Shown: positions 6,912 to 14,323, counted from the first letter of the stretch. The stretch: 15,008 bases of DNA from S012-135 sp964423785 (GCA_964423785.1 CAYRGZ010000059.1:1-15008); one strand, 5' to 3'. Numbers and translations are program-made. The notes: generated by a model not told the origin, from the sequence alone.

Positions 6912-8177
6912 GTGCAGGAAAATACTGCAACTCTGCTCGTGGTCGACGACGAGCTGATCATCACCGAATTGCTTTCTCGCTGGCTCACGGGTGAAGGGTA
7001 CCGCTGTTTCACGGCGAAGAGTGGCGACGACGCTCTGAAGATCCTCGCGGAGCAGCCGGTGGATTGCGTGCTCTCCGACGTCAACATGCCGGGAATGAGC
7101 GGCATCGAATTGCTGTCCGTTTGTCGGCAGCGGTACGCGGAGACCGTGGTGATCATGGTCTCCGCGGTGGATGATCGGGAGATCGTCATGCGGGCCCTGG
7201 AACTTGGGGCGTTCAGCTATCTCTTGAAACCCTTCGAGAAGATCGAGGTGCTGCTCCACGTGGCCAACGCCCTGCGGGTGCAACAGCTCGAACGCGAACG
7301 TCGGGAGCATTACCGGGGACTTTTGGAGATATTTCTTGAGCGCAACAAGGCCTTGCAGGAAGCTTACGCTGAACTGCAGCGCCTGAATCTGGAACTGCGT
7401 CACCAGGAGAAACTGGCGAGCCTCGGGCAACTGGCCGCCGGTGTGGCCCACGAGCTCTCCAATCCGCTGGCCTTCGTGGCCGGTAATCTCGGCCAGCTGG
7501 AGCAGTACGGCCGTCGGTTGATCGACTATGCCGGCCGGCTGGAGAAACTCGCTGCCCCGGCAGCGGCGGACGAGATCCAGCAGCTGCGGCTGGCCGGCAA
7601 GATCGATTTCGTGGTCGAGGATTATCCCGAACTCCTCGCCCAGACCCGAGACGGGATTGAACGTATCCGCGAACTGGTCGGTGATATCACCGAGTTTTCC
7701 CGCCGCGATCGGCAAGAGATGGAGAATGCCGATATCGAGAAACTTCTCGACACCGCTTTCGCCATCGCCCACAACGAGCTGAAGCACCGCGCCACCGTGA
7801 CGAAGAGGTACGGGAGCCCGCCACCGGTGCGCTGTCGGCCCGGCCAACTGGTGCAGGTGTTCGTCAATCTGCTCACCAACGCGGCCCAGGCCATGGAGGA
7901 GCGGGGGGTGATCACTGTGACCACCGGCGTGGAGAACGATCAGGTGGTGGTGCGGGTCGCCGATACCGGACGTGGCATCGCGCCGGCCGACCTGGAGCGC
8001 ATCTTCGAGCCCTTTTTCACCACCCGCCACCACGGTACCGGCCTCGGGCTCGCCATCAGTCGCGATATCGTCCGCGATCACGGCGGGACGATAACGGTGA
8101 CGAGCACCCTGGGCTGCGGCTCGATCTTCACCGTTACGTTGCCGCCGGCCGCTGAGTCGGCAAGCAAGTCGGAGTGA
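6912..8177 (+). CDS. Receiver-first histidine kinase: REC-HisKA-HATPase
   Basis: The 421-aa cytoplasmic protein (from GTG 6912; 423 aa if ATG 6906 is used) begins with a complete receiver: Asp12/Asp13, phosphoacceptor Asp56 in SDVNMPGMSG, and Lys106. A coiled linker (about 125-165) leads to a HisKA domain with His180 in AAGVAHELSNP, then HATPase_c with Asn319/Asn323, ADTGRGI (350-356), FEPFFTT and GTGLGL. No PAS, GAF or membrane sensor is present, so its input is probably phosphorylation of its own receiver, placing it as a relay step. It ends 3 bp before the next gene, whose ribosome site overlaps this stop codon, which suggests translational coupling. The kinase half resembles that of the following gene, for example GQLAAG[VI]AHE and [TV]..GIERIR-type blocks. 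Confidence 0.93.
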   Translation: MQENTATLLVVDDELIITELLSRWLTGEGYRCFTAKSGDDALKILAEQPVDCVLSDVNMPGMSGIELLSVCRQRYAETVVIMVSAVDDREIVMRALELGAFSYLLKPFEKIEVLLHVANALRVQQLERERREHYRGLLEIFLERNKALQEAYAELQRLNLELRHQEKLASLGQLAAGVAHELSNPLAFVAGNLGQLEQYGRRLIDYAGRLEKLAAPAAADEIQQLRLAGKIDFVVEDYPELLAQTRDGIERIRELVGDITEFSRRDRQEMENADIEKLLDTAFAIAHNELKHRATVTKRYGSPPPVRCRPGQLVQVFVNLLTNAAQAMEERGVITVTTGVENDQVVVRVADTGRGIAPADLERIFEPFFTTRHHGTGLGLAISRDIVRDHGGTITVTSTLGCGSIFTVTLPPAAESASKSE

Positions 8178-8180
8178 ACC

Positions 8181-9782
8181 ATGGTCTTGAGCGGACAGCC
8201 GAGCCTGCTCATCGTCGATGACGACCTTGGTATCCTGGAGGGGCTTTCCAGCGTTTTCACCGACAAGGGGTATCTGGTCCGGTGCGCGACCAGCGGTGCG
8301 GCGGCTGAGAAACTGTTGGGCGAGGGACCGGTGGATGCGGTGCTCCTCGACGTCGTTTTGCCGGATTGCAACGGCATCGATCTGTTGCGGTCCATGAAGC
8401 GCCGACAACCGTCGCTGGTCTGTGGCATCATCACCGGCAACGCCTCCTTGGAAGCGGCTATTGCCGCTCTGCGGGCCGGAGCGGACGATTTCTTCACGAA
8501 ACCGCTGGTCGTCGAACAGATCGAGCGTTTCCTGCAGAGGAGCCTCGACCGTAAGGTCTTGGAGCGCGAGCTCGAGATATCCCGCGAGCAGTACCGGCTG
8601 GTCACCGAGATTGCCGGCGACGGCATCGTGGTGGTCGAAGAGGAGGGGCGTATCGTCTATTGGAATCCGGCCGCCGGCCGCATCCTTGGCTACGACGCCG
8701 CCGAGACCTACGGCCGGCCGCTCGACGAGGTTTTGTCCATGCCGGGCTTTTTTGCCAGAATGCGCAGCGCCACGGACCACGACCCGGCCGACGATGGTGC
8801 CGGTATCCGGCATGCAACCATCGAGTTTTCCGCCCGTCGCAAGGACGGCACCGTCGTGCCGGTGGAGTGCTCCACCGCGGCCACCGTTACTCACGGCCGC
8901 TGGCAGGGGGTCTGTATCGTGCGCGACATCAGCGCTCGCAAGCAGGTCGAGGAGGAGTTGCGGCGGAGTCGTGCCGAGCTGGTCAGACATCACCGGGAAC
9001 TGCAGGATGCCCAAGCCCGGCTGGTGGAACAGGAAAAGCTCGCCGCCATCGGCCAGCTCGCCGCCGGTATCGCCCACGAGATCAACAATCCCATGGCCTT
9101 CGTATTCGGTAACCTCCAGGTCCTGGAGCGCTACGTCCGTGTGCTCGCCGAACAGGTCGAGGCCGGTTGGCGCGGCTCGGCCGCTGATCCGCTGTCGTCG
9201 GACGATCGCCGTCTCGATTTCGTGCTCGACGATATCGAAGCCCTGCTGGTGGAAACCAAGGAAGGCGCCGAGCGTATCCGCAATATCGTCGCCAGTCTGA
9301 AGAAATTCGCTCGGGTGGAGCAAGAAAAGCGCCTGGTCGATCTCGAGGAGGTGCTGGAGGGGACGCTGGTCATGGTCAACGGCCTGTTGCGGGGCAAGGG
9401 CAAGGTCCTGCGTCAATACGAGCCCTTGCCCCCCGTGTGCTGTGTTCCCAGCGAGATCGGTCAGGTGTTCTTGAATATTCTGCTCAACGCCGTCGATGCC
9501 ATTGGCGAGGACGGAACCATAACTGTCGCCACCTTCCGGGAGGGCGAGTATGCCTGCGTTCGTATCACCGATACCGGTCCTGGCATCGATCCCGCCATGC
9601 AATCCCGTATCTTCGATCCCTTTTTCACCACCAAGGCGGCCGGCGAGGGGACCGGCCTCGGGCTGTCCATCACCCAGGGCATTGTCCGCCGGCACGGCGG
9701 CGACATCCAGCTGACCAGCACCCCGGGGCAGGGCACCTCCTTCACCGTCCGTCTGCCACTCGCCGGCGATGCCGAGTGCTGA
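8181..9782 (+). CDS. Receiver-first histidine kinase: REC-PAS-HisKA-HATPase
   Basis: The 533-aa cytoplasmic protein has an intact N-terminal receiver (Asp13-15, phosphoacceptor Asp57 in LLDVVLPDCNG, Lys107). A PAS domain (about residues 135-255, containing DGIVVVEEEGRIVYWNPAA) is followed by a coiled linker. HisKA has His299 in AAGIAHEINNP. HATPase_c has Asn432/Asn436, TDTGPGI (463-469), FDPFFTT and GTGLGL. GGAG at 8171-8174 precedes the ATG by 6 bp and overlaps the upstream stop region. The kinase core is similar to that of the previous gene, so the two are probably paralogues that differ by the PAS insertion. The PAS ligand is not evident, since no haem or flavin motif is clear by eye. It is the last gene of the run and is followed by terminator-like sequence at 9812-9833. 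Confidence 0.94.
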   Translation: MVLSGQPSLLIVDDDLGILEGLSSVFTDKGYLVRCATSGAAAEKLLGEGPVDAVLLDVVLPDCNGIDLLRSMKRRQPSLVCGIITGNASLEAAIAALRAGADDFFTKPLVVEQIERFLQRSLDRKVLERELEISREQYRLVTEIAGDGIVVVEEEGRIVYWNPAAGRILGYDAAETYGRPLDEVLSMPGFFARMRSATDHDPADDGAGIRHATIEFSARRKDGTVVPVECSTAATVTHGRWQGVCIVRDISARKQVEEELRRSRAELVRHHRELQDAQARLVEQEKLAAIGQLAAGIAHEINNPMAFVFGNLQVLERYVRVLAEQVEAGWRGSAADPLSSDDRRLDFVLDDIEALLVETKEGAERIRNIVASLKKFARVEQEKRLVDLEEVLEGTLVMVNGLLRGKGKVLRQYEPLPPVCCVPSEIGQVFLNILLNAVDAIGEDGTITVATFREGEYACVRITDTGPGIDPAMQSRIFDPFFTTKAAGEGTGLGLSITQGIVRRHGGDIQLTSTPGQGTSFTVRLPLAGDAEC

Positions 9783-9811
9783 ATCCTGCCTCTCCCTTCC
9801 CTCACCGCAAT

Positions 9812-9833
9812 ATGAATAACTATTCATTTTTTT
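9812..9833 (+). terminator. AT-rich hairpin with T tract after the kinase run; ARG-box-like
   Basis: ATGAAT (9812-9817) and ATTCAT (9822-9827) pair around AACT, followed by six T residues (9828-9833). It lies 30 bp after the last kinase stop and may terminate that transcript, though the stem contains few G-C pairs. The same bases also match the enteric ArgR ARG-box pattern (TGAAT, four bases, ATTCA) almost fully, so an operator role is an alternative. Confidence 0.4.
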
Positions 9834-9914
9834 GGCGCGAAATGCTCCGTGCCAGAGGGGAAAAAGACGTGCTCGGAGGGAGGTGTGCCGATTTGTAACC
9901 GCATGTATCAGGAG

Positions 9915-9953
9915 GAGCGCGGAGGCGAGAGTGAGCGCTCGTTCATTTTTTTT
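9915..9953 (+). terminator. Weak terminator-like hairpin
   Basis: GAGCGC (9915-9920) can pair with GCGCTC (9935-9940) across a 14-nt loop, and an eight-T run follows at 9946-9953 after a 5-nt gap. The long loop and the gap make this weak. It would be a second stop after the kinase run. Confidence 0.25.
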
Positions 9954-9954
9954 C

Positions 9955-9982
9955 TTGCAATTGAGAAAAATACTCGTATATT
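9955..9982 (+). promoter_or_regulatory. Candidate sigma70 promoter of the slipin-cytochrome operon
   Basis: TTGCAA (9955-9960) and TATATT (9977-9982) are separated by 16 bp. The site lies in the only AT-rich part of the gap, about 260 bp upstream of the slipin start. A closer promoter was not seen. It is a reasonable but unproven assignment. Confidence 0.4.
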
Positions 9983-10241
9983 CATATGGGGCTTGGACTA
10001 TGGCTTGGCAGCGTTCGCCATGGTCCACGGGCTGGCCGTGGCCGCCCGCCTCCAACGGACTGATGACAACGATCTCATGCATTCCTGCCCGCTCACTGAT
10101 AACGGGTTGCTCGACCCGCTTCTTTCCTCGCCCCGCGGGGCGCCTGTATTCCTCTCGTTTCCTGATTCCGTGACACCGTTTTCGCGTTGCTGGCGGTTGT
10201 CGAACCACCGAGCGAACTCGACCTGATAGGAGTGAAGAATC

Positions 10242-10991
10242 ATGTGGTACTGGCTCATTTTCGGCCCCATCGCGGTGATCTTCTTCTTTGCAAGCGTCAG
10301 GATGATCAAGCAGTACCAGCGGGGGGTGCTGTTACGGGCCGGTAAGTTGCAGAAGGTCAAGGAACCGGGGATCACCTTCATCGTTCCCGGTCTCGACCGC
10401 CTGCTGCGGGTCGATATGCGGACCATCACCCTGGAGGTGCCGGCCCAGGACATCATCACCAAGGACAACGTGTCGGTGCGCGTCAGCGCCGTCGTCTATT
10501 TCAAGGTCGTCGATCCGATCAAGGCGACCATCGAGGTGGAGGACTACGAGACCGCCACCTTGCAACTCGCCCAGACCACCTTGCGCTCGGTCTGCGGCCA
10601 GGACGAACTCGACCATCTGCTCACCGAGCGGGATGCCATCAACCAGAAGATTCAGGGGATCCTCGCCCAGGAGACCGAACCGTGGGGGGTGCAGGTCGGC
10701 CGGGTGGAGATCAAGCAGGTCGATCTGCCCGAATCCATGCAGCGGGCCATGGCCCGCCAGGCGGAGGCGGAGCGGGAGCGGCGGGCCGCGATCATCAATG
10801 CCGACGGCGAACTGCAGGCCGCCGCCAAGCTCACCGAGGCGGCACGGATGATCAGCGCCGACCCGATGGCCATTCAGCTTCGTTACCTGCAGACCATCCG
10901 CGAAATCGGTGTCTCGGACAAGAATACCACCATCATTCCCATCCCGATGGATCTCGTCCGCAACCTTTTCGGCAATCATTCACAAGAGTAG
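10242..10991 (+). CDS. Slipin (SPFH/stomatin-like) membrane protein
   Basis: The 249-aa protein has one N-terminal membrane segment (about residues 3-18). The SPFH/band 7 domain follows (about 20-170), with the typical YQRGVLLRAGK, PGITFIVPGLDRLLRVDMR and VRVSAVVYFKVVDP segments. An Ala/Glu/Arg-rich coiled coil (about 165-205) and the slipin C-terminal end (TTIIPIPMDLV, 229-239) complete it. Slipins oligomerise at the inner membrane and are thought to organise membrane regions or modulate membrane proteases; they often pair with NfeD, which is absent here. AGGAG (10228-10232) precedes the ATG. The cytochrome gene starts 10 bp after the stop, so it is very likely co-transcribed with it. A role in assembly or placement of the cytochrome complex is inferred from that context only. 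Confidence 0.93.
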   Translation: MWYWLIFGPIAVIFFFASVRMIKQYQRGVLLRAGKLQKVKEPGITFIVPGLDRLLRVDMRTITLEVPAQDIITKDNVSVRVSAVVYFKVVDPIKATIEVEDYETATLQLAQTTLRSVCGQDELDHLLTERDAINQKIQGILAQETEPWGVQVGRVEIKQVDLPESMQRAMARQAEAERERRAAIINADGELQAAAKLTEAARMISADPMAIQLRYLQTIREIGVSDKNTTIIPIPMDLVRNLFGNHSQE

Positions 10992-11001
10992 GGGGCAAAG
11001 T

Positions 11002-12975
11002 ATGTCAGGGAAACTGTGGCTAACCGTCCTTTTCGGCCTCTCTGTGGCAACGGCGTCGCCGGTTCTGGCGTTGACGAGCGACGACTGTCTCGACTGCCAC
11101 AACGACCCCGAGATGACCACCGAGCGTAACGGCGAGGAGGTGAGTCTCTATGTCGATGGAGAGAAATTTCAGGCCTCGGTGCATGCCGACAACGGTTGCA
11201 CCTCTTGCCACGAGGATGCCGAGGTGGCAGGCGACGAGCATCCGGTGCCCCTTGCCAAGGTGAACTGCGGTGACTGCCACGAGAGTGTGGCGGTCATCTA
11301 CGAAAGAAGCCTGCACGGCAAGGCGGTGGCTGCCGGCGACGAGTATGCGCCGCGTTGTTACGATTGTCATACGAAGCATTTCATCCTGCCGAAGACCGAC
11401 AAGCGGTCCACGACCTTCAACCTCAACATTCCCTTCACCTGTGGCAAGTGCCACAAGGAAGGGAGCCCGATGACCAAGACCCACGACATCCCGAAGAAGC
11501 ACATCCTCGAGAACTATTCCATGTCCATCCATGGGGAAGGTCTGTTTCGGAAGGGGCTTACGGTCACCGCCGTTTGTACCAGTTGTCACACGGCCCACAA
11601 CGTCCTGCCCCATACCGATCCCGATTCGACCATCAGTCGTCAGAACGTGGTTAAGACCTGCATGAAGTGCCATGCCAATATCGAGGATGCGCACATCAAG
11701 ATCGTCCGTGGCGAACTGTGGGAGAAGGAGCCCCACAAGGTGCCGGCCTGCGTCGAGTGTCACGCGCCCCATAAGGCCCGGCGGGTCCTGTACGAGGATT
11801 CGATGAACGACAAGTTCTGCATGGGCTGCCACGGCAACAAGGAATTGACCAAGATCGAACTCGATGGCACCGAGCGGTCCCTGTACGTCGATCTCGAGGA
11901 CTTCAAGCACTCGATCCACAAGAAGAAGCGGATCGCCTGTGTCAAGTGCCACGTCAATGTCAGCCACGAGAACAATCCGGTCTGCAAGGATTCCGGCAAG
12001 GTGGACTGTTCCATCTGCCACGCCGAGCAGACCAAGCTCTACGAGGCCAGTACCCATGGCACCCTGTACCTGAAGGGAGATCCCAACGCCCCGGCCTGTA
12101 CCGACTGTCATGGTTCCCACAACATCCTGCCGCGTAAAGATCCCGGATCGCCGATCTTTGCCCGCAACATCCCGGATCTCTGCGCCCGCTGTCACCGCGA
12201 GGGAGAGAAGGCTGCTCTGCGTTACACCGGCACCCAGCACGAGATCATCAAGCATTACAAGATGAGTATTCACGGCAAGGGCCTGGCCCAGTCCGGCCTC
12301 ATGGTGTCGGCCACGTGCACGAGCTGCCATACGGCCCATTCCATGTTGCCGGCCAAGGATCCCCGGTCCAGCGTCAACCGGGACCGGGTGATCGATACCT
12401 GTGCCCAGTGTCATCTCGGCATCGCCGAGAAGTTCAAGAAGTCCATCCACAGTCCGCTGGTCACCAAAACCAACAAGAAACTGCCGGTCTGCATCGACTG
12501 CCATACCTCCCATACCATTCGCCGGGTGGACCTGGCGTCCTTCCGCCGGCTCATCCTCGAGGAGTGCGGCACCTGCCACGAGCACGAGACCGAGACCTAC
12601 TTCGAGACCTATCACGGCAAGGCGTCCCTGCTCTCCGGCGGCGAGCGGACCGCCAAGTGTTCCGATTGCCATGGGTCCCACGATATCCTGCCGACCTACT
12701 ACACGGAGTCACGGCTCAGCCGCAAGAACGTGGTGGAAACCTGCCGCAAGTGTCATCCCGAGTCGAACCGCAAGTTCACGGGCTATCTCACGCACGCCAC
12801 CCACCACGACAAGGATAAGTATCCGTACCTCTACTACACCTTCTGGGCCATGACCTCACTGCTCGTCGGCACCTTTGCCTTCTTCGGCATCCATACTCTG
12901 TTCTGGCTGCCGCGCTCCTTCCGAGAGCGGTTCAGGAAGCGCCGGAAGCATAGCCGCGAGAAACTGTTCAAGTAA
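11002..12975 (+). CDS. 19-haem membrane-anchored multihaem cytochrome c
   Basis: The 657-aa protein has an N-terminal signal peptide (hydrophobic about residues 5-23, likely cleavage after VLA at 21-23) and 19 CXXCH motifs, the first at Cys29 and the last at Cys581. A single membrane helix (about 609-636) and a basic tail (RSFRERFRKRRKH) follow, giving periplasmic haems and a C-terminal inner-membrane anchor. The haems fall in an 8+8+3 repeat: Cys29-His254, Cys273-His501 and Cys522-His585. I chose ATG 11002 because the signal peptide starts there and AGGGGG precedes it; a longer frame from 10909 would overlap the slipin gene. Next to a di-haem cytochrome b, it is probably the electron-accepting partner in quinol oxidation. 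The final acceptor (extracellular metal, periplasmic reductase or other) is unknown. No named homologue is claimed. Confidence 0.95.
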   Translation: MSGKLWLTVLFGLSVATASPVLALTSDDCLDCHNDPEMTTERNGEEVSLYVDGEKFQASVHADNGCTSCHEDAEVAGDEHPVPLAKVNCGDCHESVAVIYERSLHGKAVAAGDEYAPRCYDCHTKHFILPKTDKRSTTFNLNIPFTCGKCHKEGSPMTKTHDIPKKHILENYSMSIHGEGLFRKGLTVTAVCTSCHTAHNVLPHTDPDSTISRQNVVKTCMKCHANIEDAHIKIVRGELWEKEPHKVPACVECHAPHKARRVLYEDSMNDKFCMGCHGNKELTKIELDGTERSLYVDLEDFKHSIHKKKRIACVKCHVNVSHENNPVCKDSGKVDCSICHAEQTKLYEASTHGTLYLKGDPNAPACTDCHGSHNILPRKDPGSPIFARNIPDLCARCHREGEKAALRYTGTQHEIIKHYKMSIHGKGLAQSGLMVSATCTSCHTAHSMLPAKDPRSSVNRDRVIDTCAQCHLGIAEKFKKSIHSPLVTKTNKKLPVCIDCHTSHTIRRVDLASFRRLILEECGTCHEHETETYFETYHGKASLLSGGERTAKCSDCHGSHDILPTYYTESRLSRKNVVETCRKCHPESNRKFTGYLTHATHHDKDKYPYLYYTFWAMTSLLVGTFAFFGIHTLFWLPRSFRERFRKRRKHSREKLFK

Positions 12976-13016
12976 CATCGGCCAACAACGTCACCATAAG
13001 AACAAGGATGAATACC

Positions 13017-13856
13017 ATGGAAGCACGACGTGAATACGTACAGCGGTTCGGACTCTTCCCCCGGTTCTTGCATTTTCTGGTCATCATCAGCTTCCTGACC
13101 CTGGCGGTCACCGGCATGACCCTCAAGTTCGCGGCCCAACCGTGGGCCGAAAAGGTGGCCGACGTCTTCGGCAGTTTCGTGGTCCTCGGCGTCCTGCATC
13201 GGATCTGCGCGGTGATCACCTTCGTTTACTTCACCCTCAACCTGTTCTTGATCTATCAGAACTGGATCAAGTCGGGCAAAGGGCTGGTGGAGTTCCTGCT
13301 CGACAAGGACACCACCCTCATTCCCTTGCCCCACGATGGGGTCGAGCTGGTCCAGACCTTCAAGTGGTTCTTCGGCGCCGGCCCGCAACCCCGGTACGGT
13401 CGCTGGACCTACTGGGAGAAGTTCGACTACATGGCGGTCTTTTGGGGCGTGGCGGTCATCGGTTCCACCGGGCTGTGCCTGTGGTTCCCGGAACAGTTCA
13501 CCAAGGTGATTCCGGGGTACTGGCTCAACATCGCCACCATCATCCATTCCGACGAGGCCCTGCTCGCCTCTGGTTTCATCTTCACCATCCACTTCTTCAA
13601 CACCCACCTCCGGCCGGAGAAGTTCCCCATGGACCCGGTGATCTTCACCGGTGTCATGCCGCTTGACGAACTCATCCACGAACGGCCACGGGAGTACGAG
13701 AAGTTGGTGGCCGAGGGCAAGCTCGACGAGATCAAGTGCGATCCGCCGCCGCGCTGGTTCTTCATCGTCGCGCATCTCTTCGGCTTGACCGCCCTGACAG
13801 TTGGTCTTTCCCTCATCCTGGCCATCATCTACACCATGGTCTTCGTGTACATGTAA
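13017..13856 (+). CDS. Di-haem cytochrome b, FdnI-like quinol-oxidising membrane subunit
   Basis: The 279-aa integral membrane protein has hydrophobic segments near residues 14-34, 54-80, 138-157, 172-196 and 247-275. Candidate haem b ligands are His19, His61, His177 and His192. They follow the order and approximate spacing of the four ligands in the formate dehydrogenase-N gamma subunit FdnI (one in helix 1, one in helix 2, two near helix 4). A fifth C-terminal helix is additional. The likely role is to oxidise menaquinol and pass electrons to the 19-haem cytochrome encoded just upstream (41 bp gap). I favour ATG 13017 because AAGGA (13004-13008) lies 8 bp before it; ATG 13008 would add three residues but abuts the ribosome site. 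A strong terminator follows, so this ends the operon. The general family is firm; the physiological complex is inferred. Confidence 0.9.
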   Translation: MEARREYVQRFGLFPRFLHFLVIISFLTLAVTGMTLKFAAQPWAEKVADVFGSFVVLGVLHRICAVITFVYFTLNLFLIYQNWIKSGKGLVEFLLDKDTTLIPLPHDGVELVQTFKWFFGAGPQPRYGRWTYWEKFDYMAVFWGVAVIGSTGLCLWFPEQFTKVIPGYWLNIATIIHSDEALLASGFIFTIHFFNTHLRPEKFPMDPVIFTGVMPLDELIHERPREYEKLVAEGKLDEIKCDPPPRWFFIVAHLFGLTALTVGLSLILAIIYTMVFVYM

Positions 13857-13880
13857 GGCTGGTGGCCTGAACCAGGTTGC

Positions 13881-13918
13881 AAAAACCCTCCGGTCGGATG
13901 TCCGCCGGAGGGTTTTTT
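13881..13918 (+). terminator. Strong intrinsic terminator of the cytochrome operon
   Basis: CCCTCCGG (13886-13893) pairs with CCGGAGGG (13905-13912). An inner CGGA/TCCG stem continues it past a single bulged T, and TTTTTT (13913-13918) follows. Five A residues precede the stem, so it could also act on transcripts from the other strand. It lies 25 bp after the cytochrome b stop. Confidence 0.92.
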
Positions 13919-14055
13919 CATTAGCATCCGTATTCCCGTTTACGTCCTGACGGGACTTGACTGATAGTCCTGCCCGGCCCAGATTCGCTCGGCCTTTTTC
14001 CCGTCCCAAGCTATATTGATCAAATGCAGAACACCTTGAGTGCTTATTCTTCCTG

Positions 14056-14084
14056 TTGACACACAGAGCAACTTCTTCTATATT
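14056..14084 (+). promoter_or_regulatory. Near-consensus sigma70 promoter
   Basis: A perfect TTGACA -35 box (14056-14061), exactly 17 bp of spacer and TATATT (14079-14084) make this the best promoter in the window. Transcription would start near 14091. No gene with a ribosome site begins downstream before the terminator at 14191-14229. Confidence 0.75.
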
Positions 14085-14090
14085 GCAATC

Positions 14091-14229
14091 TCGATCAGAA
14101 GAATACAGTAGGAAAAATTACCGTGCAGCATAAACTGACGGAAACCGGAGGAGGGCCGGTTTTCCGGAAGAACGGCATGAACAACGAGGAGGGGGCGCGA
14201 TCCGCAAGTGATCGCAGCCCCCCTTTTTT
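14091..14229 (+). ncRNA. Candidate small RNA of about 140 nt
   Basis: It is bounded by a near-consensus promoter and a strong intrinsic terminator, and no credible ORF lies between. The 103-codon frame from 14123 runs through the terminator and has no protein-like pattern. The RNA has an internal hairpin, GGAAACCGG (14140-14148) with CCGGTTTTCC (14156-14165), which presents AGGAGGG in its loop. GGA trinucleotides occur at 14111, 14140, 14147, 14150, 14166 and 14188. GGA in loops is what CsrA/RsmA-type proteins bind, so a CsrB/RsmZ-like sponge is one guess. I did not recognise 6S, 4.5S, tmRNA or a GEMM riboswitch. The start is estimated from the -10 box. Confidence 0.5.
14191..14229 (+). terminator. 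Strong intrinsic terminator of the candidate sRNA
   Basis: GGGGGCGCGATC (14191-14202) pairs with GATCGC (14210-14215) and GCCCCC (14217-14222), with one bulged A and a 7-nt loop. Six T residues (14224-14229) follow. Confidence 0.88.
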
Positions 14230-14323
14230 GTTTCCAGGTGGGGGATTCAAGAATCGAGGGGCCCGTAATGCCACACAGAGCGCTTCGGAGCCTTCCGGTC
14301 GTCGCATTATCTCTCACCTGCAA

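Larger units (their letters stand above)
9783..10241. other. 459-bp non-coding gap between kinase run and slipin operon
   Basis: I see no convincing gene here. A 125-codon frame (9849-10226) lacks a ribosome site and a protein-like pattern. The gap holds an AT-rich hairpin with a T tract (9812-9833), a second weak terminator-like hairpin (9915-9953), a candidate promoter (9955-9982), a CCACGG/CCGTGG hairpin (10025-10041) and a 14-bp GC palindrome, CGCCCCGCGGGGCG, near 10130. If the promoter is used, the slipin operon has a structured leader of about 250 nt. I could not match the leader to a known riboswitch class. Confidence 0.6.

Noticed and set aside
6633..10208. A 1191-codon minus-strand open frame opposite the kinase genes
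   Set aside because: It runs antisense through three clear kinase genes and the intergenic gap, has no recognisable domain, and is expected from GC-rich codon use in the opposite frame.
9849..10226. A 125-codon plus-strand frame before the slipin
   Set aside because: There is no ribosome site at its start, its composition is not protein-like, and it spans the candidate terminator and promoter.
10909..11001. An N-terminal extension of the 19-haem cytochrome
   Set aside because: It would overlap the slipin gene and precede the signal peptide; ATG 11002 has a ribosome site and starts exactly at a normal signal peptide.
13949..14005. Possible structured RNA, GACGGGA (13949-13955) pairing with TCCCGTC (13999-14005)
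   Set aside because: Inner stems compete for the same bases, no promoter precedes it, and the arms could occur by chance.
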